Positions 6,725-9,362 of a stretch of 9,362 nt of DNA are shown in pieces; within the stretch, counting starts at the first letter, position 1, and every line of letters begins with the position of its first letter. The notes below the pieces were generated by a model, which was not told the DNA's origin, searched no databases, and worked only from the letters and a program-made list of their open reading frames with translations. This DNA is from an uncultured Candidatus Nemicrothrix sp. (GTDB lineage: Bacteria > Actinomycetota > Acidimicrobiia > Acidimicrobiales > UBA8592), in the NCBI GenBank assembly GCA_913046155.1, contig CAJWRY010000057.1, positions 1 to 9,362 on the forward strand, in the 5' to 3' direction. Position numbers and translations under genes: made by a program.

Positions 6725-6796
6725 TAAATTTTCACCTCAATAGCTGAGATTTTACATACACGCTTTAGATTTCCCTCATTACTAGATTCGCTATGA

Positions 6797-7072
6797 TTAT
6801 CCTCCAGCAACTGCCGGAACAATAGAAACTACCTGTCCTTGTTCTAATTCCGTATCTAAACCGCCTAAAAAGCGTACATCTTCATCATCGAGGAAAATAT
6901 TTACAAACCGTTGTAAATTACCTTCGTCATCCAAAACTCGATTTACAAAGTCTGGATATTCAGTTCGGATTTGCTCTAATAGCTCGCCTAGTGTCCTACC
7001 ATCCGAGGAAATCGAAGAGTTTCCTTTTGCCAACTCCCGAAATGTAGTTGGTATTCTGATTGTTACCGCCAT
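6797..7072 (-). CDS. CysO/MoaD/ThiS-family sulfur carrier protein
   Basis: A 91-residue ubiquitin-fold sulfur carrier ending in the exposed Gly-Gly (VPAVAGG) that is adenylated and converted to a thiocarboxylate. The block RFVNIFLDDEDVRFLGGL (residues 55-72) followed by SIVPAVAGG closely resembles mycobacterial CysO, the sulfur donor for CysM cysteine synthase, more than MoaD or ThiS as I recall them. The CysO partners (cysM, the Mec+ protease and a MoeB/MoeZ activator) are not in the window, so molybdopterin or thiamine use cannot be excluded. The start ATG 7072 has no Shine-Dalgarno; a -10-like TATAAC sits 17 nt upstream, giving a very short leader. It lies upstream of groEL on the same strand, 143 bp away. 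Confidence 0.85.
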   Translation of the reverse strand: MAVTIRIPTTFRELAKGNSSISSDGRTLGELLEQIRTEYPDFVNRVLDDEGNLQRFVNIFLDDEDVRFLGGLDTELEQGQVVSIVPAVAGG

Positions 7073-7089
7073 AAGGTAAATCTATCGCT

Positions 7090-7119
7090 GTTATATTCTT
7101 TTCACGCTGAGAATTTGAA
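7090..7119 (-). promoter_or_regulatory. Candidate promoter for the sulfur-carrier gene
   Basis: On the minus strand TTCAAA (7114-7119) and TATAAC (7090-7095) are spaced 18 bp apart, with the -10 box ending 17 nt before ATG 7072. The predicted 5' leader is about 10 nt, which matches the lack of a ribosome binding site. The two boxes match the consensus at 4 of 6 and 5 of 6 positions. Confidence 0.35.
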
Positions 7120-7124
7120 TTCGT

Positions 7125-7154
7125 TTGACTGGTGACTTTGTTAAAAGAAATAGT
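7125..7154 (+). promoter_or_regulatory. Candidate promoter for the DHPS-like gene
   Basis: TTGACT (7125-7130) is a good -35 match. An 18-bp spacer leads to AATAGT (7149-7154), a 4-of-6 match to the -10 consensus. Transcription would begin around 7161-7166, at or just before GTG 7166, so the message would be leaderless or nearly so. It lies inside the 93-bp divergent gap, just beyond the minus-strand promoter candidate. Confidence 0.3.
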
Positions 7155-7165
7155 ACGTTAAAAGG

Positions 7166-7918
7166 GTGAAATTACATGGTGTAATCAATGCATCTGCAGA
7201 TTCATTAGCTGACTTTTCTATTGCGCTAGATACAGATAGCGCAATCAAACGTGCGAAAGAATTAATTCAAGTAGGTTGCGTTGGAATTGATTTGGGCGCT
7301 GCAGGTTCGACGCAATTTGCAAGCCGTGTTGAAGTAGAAGAAGAGTGGGACCGCCTTGACGGAAAAATTCAAGCAATCGCAGAATTGGGTGTAGAACTTT
7401 CTGTCGATACATGGAAACCAGAAATAATGGCAAAGGCATTAGAAGCAGGAGCGAACTTCATGAACGCTTCTGATGGTATGCAGAATCCTGAAATGGTTGA
7501 AATCGCAGTGAGCTCTAGAGTTCCAGTAGTGCTTCCCTTTCTAAGTGGTGAGGACCCCAAGAGTCTTGAATTCGTTACGGGTGACCCTATTGAAGTGATA
7601 GTCCGATGGTTTGAGAAATCTCTAGGCGAGCTTGATAAGAAAGGCTTGAAAAGAGACCAATTAATTTTGGATCCTGGAACTGGATTTGGTCCCGCAAATT
7701 GGGATTGGGAAGACAGATTTAAATATCAGGAACGCGTGTACAGCAGTTTGGATCAACTAAAAGTTTTTGATTTACCCGTATATGTGGCGCTTCCTTGGAA
7801 ATTTGAGGATGGACGGAAACACTTGTTGGAGATTCTCCTGGAAGTAGGTTTTGATTATGGTCGCACACATCTTCCACAAAGAATCCTAGAGATTAAGAAA
7901 GAATTAGAATCTCGTTGA
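7166..7918 (+). CDS. Divergent dihydropteroate synthase-like protein (pterin-binding TIM barrel)
   Basis: A 250-residue TIM-barrel protein with the skeleton of FolP. Asn 8 in GVINASADS matches the start of the DHPS NVTPDSF loop. Asp 81 (SVDT, 79-82), Asn 100 and Asp 169 (DPGTGFG, 169-175) match the E. coli pterin contacts Asp96, Asn115 and Asp185. Lys 212 and RTH (233-235) may stand for Lys221 and Arg255-x-His257. Loop 1 (TPDSF) has become SADSL, and the ESTRPG of loop 2 is replaced by AAGSTQF, so the p-aminobenzoate side is altered. The protein may be the organism's real DHPS in diverged form, or a pterin enzyme with another job. The GTG start has no spaced ribosome binding site; a TAG 15 nt upstream limits the frame. 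It converges on folB. Confidence 0.75.
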   Translation: MKLHGVINASADSLADFSIALDTDSAIKRAKELIQVGCVGIDLGAAGSTQFASRVEVEEEWDRLDGKIQAIAELGVELSVDTWKPEIMAKALEAGANFMNASDGMQNPEMVEIAVSSRVPVVLPFLSGEDPKSLEFVTGDPIEVIVRWFEKSLGELDKKGLKRDQLILDPGTGFGPANWDWEDRFKYQERVYSSLDQLKVFDLPVYVALPWKFEDGRKHLLEILLEVGFDYGRTHLPQRILEIKKELESR

Positions 7919-7929
7919 TTTAACGTTCT

Positions 7930-8289
7930 TTACTTTGAACGATAAATATTAACTGCTGACGATTCCAAGAATTCTGGAACGGGTGGGCGCATCTTCCTAA
8001 GGTTAACTTGAACACCTGTGACAGCAGGAATTGCGAGTATCTCTGTAGCAATCCTTGTAGCTACTTTTTCAAGAAGCTGGTGAGATTCGTTCCGAATAAT
8101 GCCTGCAACTAATTCCGTGACATCACCATAATTTATGGTGTCATCAAGATCATCCGATGTACCAGCTACTGAGAGATCCGTTTCTATAGCTAGGTCTACT
8201 TCAAAGGGTTGCGCTCTATTCTTCTCTTCAGGAAGAACGCCTATCGTTCCAAGAGCCTGTATTTTATTTAGTTCGATACGATCGATCAT
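7930..8289 (-). CDS. folB: Dihydroneopterin aldolase FolB
   Basis: Converts 7,8-dihydroneopterin to 6-hydroxymethyl-7,8-dihydropterin and glycolaldehyde in folate synthesis. The 119-residue length is normal. Visible family features are GVLPEEKNRAQPF (17-29, with Glu 22 in the pterin site), DDLDDTINYGDV (46-57, with active-site Tyr 54), HQLLEKVATRIA, and LRKMRPPVP (97-105, with catalytic Lys 99). The ATG at 8289 is 9 nt after the glycerate kinase stop, and an AAAGGGG overlapping that stop may serve as a slightly distant ribosome binding site, so the two genes are probably co-transcribed. Its 3' end faces the DHPS-like gene with an 11-bp gap, which places two pterin-type genes side by side in convergent orientation rather than in the usual folate operon. 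Confidence 0.95.
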   Translation of the reverse strand: MIDRIELNKIQALGTIGVLPEEKNRAQPFEVDLAIETDLSVAGTSDDLDDTINYGDVTELVAGIIRNESHQLLEKVATRIATEILAIPAVTGVQVNLRKMRPPVPEFLESSAVNIYRSK

Positions 8290-8298
8290 CTTTAGGTT

Positions 8299-9303
8299 TT
8301 ACCCCTTTGAGTGATTTACTGACCAATCATCAAGTGCTTTCATTGATATTTTTGCAATTGATTTGGCGGGTGCAGAGAAAGCTTCCTCAAGGCCAACGTG
8401 CTCTTTAAGCGAGTAAGAAGGAACGGGAAGACTCACATTTGGGTCAATACTTCCAGCAATAACAAGTAACGGGGTTGACATGAGCTTTGATAACTTGAGC
8501 ACCTCTCCCACAACCTTTCCGTCAAAACTTGATTCATTAACCTCTCCTTCACCGGTTATAACTAGGTCAGCATTTTCAATTTGATCAACTAAATGAACTC
8601 GTTCTGAAACTGCTTCAAAGCCACTTTGAAGCTTGGCACCTACTGTTGCAAGACCACCTGCCAAGCCTCCAGCTGCTCCAGCCATTGGCAAAGAGGTGAC
8701 ATCAATGTTTCTCTCTTCATGAAAAACTTGGGCTAGACGCTTAAGTCGATTTTCAAGAAACCTGATCTGTGTATCCGTTGCACCTTTTTGCGGTCCAAAG
8801 ACTCGTGCGCACTCTATGAACCCAGTTCGCACATCGCAAGCAACGTTTATTTCAAGACTTGAGTAACGCTTCAATGGCCTCATAGCCTGTAAAGCTCCTA
8901 AACCTCCGTCAATAGATGCTGAACCTCCGAGCCCGATAAGAATATCGTCGGCCCCTCTTTCAAGCGCCGTACGGATGAGTTCTCCTGTACCGAATGTTGA
9001 AGCATCAATGGGGTTGGTAAAAGATTTGTCTTGTATCAAGTGAAGCCCAGAAGCTTGAGCCATTTCGATGACAGCTGATTTGCCTTCAAGCCTCCATGAG
9101 GCCTTGACTGGTTCACCGAGTGGACCAGCAACTACTGAGATTTTATTACCGCCGCCAAAGATTTCTAATGTCCCCTCCCCACCATCTGCTAAAGGTTGAA
9201 TAATAACCTCATGCGATTTATCAATTGCCTCAGCAATTGATTGAGCAACTTCAGTTGCGGATACTGTCCCTTTAAACTTGTCAGGGGCAATCAGAACTTT
9301 CAT
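8299..9303 (-). CDS. glxK: Glycerate kinase (GlxK/GarK family)
   Basis: Phosphorylates D-glycerate with ATP, feeding it into lower glycolysis or the serine/glyoxylate routes. The 334-residue protein shows APDKFKGTVSA (6-16), PLADGGEGT (37-45), STFGTGELI (102-110), GLGGSASIDGG (124-134), VACDV (154-158), FGPQKGAT, GAAGGLAGGL and DLVITGEGEVN, in family order. It is shorter than the usual 370-380 residues: the stretch between GLGGSASIDGG and VACDV is only about 20 residues and seems to lack roughly 30. The normal NPL-x-GxxGA after CDV reads RTGFIECA. The frame is otherwise intact, so a natural short variant is likelier than decay. ATG 9303 begins with MKVLIAPDKFKGT as expected. It leads folB on the same transcript. 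Confidence 0.9.
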   Translation of the reverse strand: MKVLIAPDKFKGTVSATEVAQSIAEAIDKSHEVIIQPLADGGEGTLEIFGGGNKISVVAGPLGEPVKASWRLEGKSAVIEMAQASGLHLIQDKSFTNPIDASTFGTGELIRTALERGADDILIGLGGSASIDGGLGALQAMRPLKRYSSLEINVACDVRTGFIECARVFGPQKGATDTQIRFLENRLKRLAQVFHEERNIDVTSLPMAGAAGGLAGGLATVGAKLQSGFEAVSERVHLVDQIENADLVITGEGEVNESSFDGKVVGEVLKLSKLMSTPLLVIAGSIDPNVSLPVPSYSLKEHVGLEEAFSAPAKSIAKISMKALDDWSVNHSKG

Positions 9304-9315
9304 GTACTTTCTATC

Positions 9316-9362
9316 TCATCCGCCTTGGTCAGGGAATAGATCGGCGCCTACGTGAACAAGAA
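9316..9362 (-). CDS. Possible C-terminal end of an upstream gene (edge fragment)
   Basis: A minus-strand frame open from the right edge reads LVHVGADLFPDQGG and stops 12 nt before the glycerate kinase ATG. Of the minus-strand frames here it has the most protein-like composition and leaves normal operon spacing. At 14 codons it cannot be assigned to a family and may be chance. Confidence 0.25.
   Translation of the reverse strand, partial: LVHVGADLFPDQGG

Noticed and set aside
7924..7941. Bidirectional terminator between the DHPS-like gene and folB (CGTTC / GAACG)
   Set aside because: Only 5 bp with an 8-nt loop, and it extends into the folB coding end; there are some T residues but no convincing stem.

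Overview
The window looks like chromosomal DNA from a fairly AT-rich actinobacterium, possibly one of the marine Acidimicrobiia-like lineages. The pointers are an actinobacterial-type GroEL that stands alone without groES, a HemQ (coproheme decarboxylase) whose YPMSKRR block resembles actinobacterial HemQ as recalled, a sulfur carrier whose C-terminal half closely resembles mycobacterial CysO, and several starts that lack a clear Shine-Dalgarno. The lineage is an inference from protein character, not from a marker gene search. I see no mobile element, CRISPR array, tRNA or rRNA.

Layout. Positions 1-2539 (+) hold the end of a branched-chain amino acid (Liv-type) ABC importer: permease livM (cut by the left edge), then ATPases livG and livF, joined by short overlaps and strong ribosome binding sites. 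A 155-bp gap (2540-2694) carries a perfect 13-bp inverted repeat and a 15-codon leader ORF, then a two-gene iron/heme unit: a HugZ-like FMN-barrel/DUF2470 protein and a siderophore-interacting-protein (SIP) flavoreductase (2695-4305). Facing it, with only 4 bp between the stop codons, is hemQ (4310-4984, -), itself downstream of groEL (5031-6653, -) with a small hairpin between them. Further right on the minus strand is a CysO/MoaD/ThiS-like sulfur carrier (6797-7072). Divergent from it is a plus-strand dihydropteroate-synthase-like gene (7166-7918), which converges on folB (7930-8289, -). folB follows a glycerate kinase gene (8299-9303, -).

How the genes fit together. livMGF form one importer whose substrate-binding protein and second permease lie outside the window. 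hugZ-like, SIP and hemQ form a heme/iron neighbourhood: the first two may release or reduce iron from heme or siderophores, and hemQ makes heme. folB and the DHPS-like gene point to pterin/folate chemistry, but the DHPS-like protein has lost the usual p-aminobenzoate-side loops while keeping most pterin-pocket residues, so its reaction is uncertain.

The least ordinary parts are the structured leader before the hugZ-like gene (2592-2698) and the divergent DHPS homologue. Most of the rest is recognisable housekeeping and transport content in an unusual arrangement.
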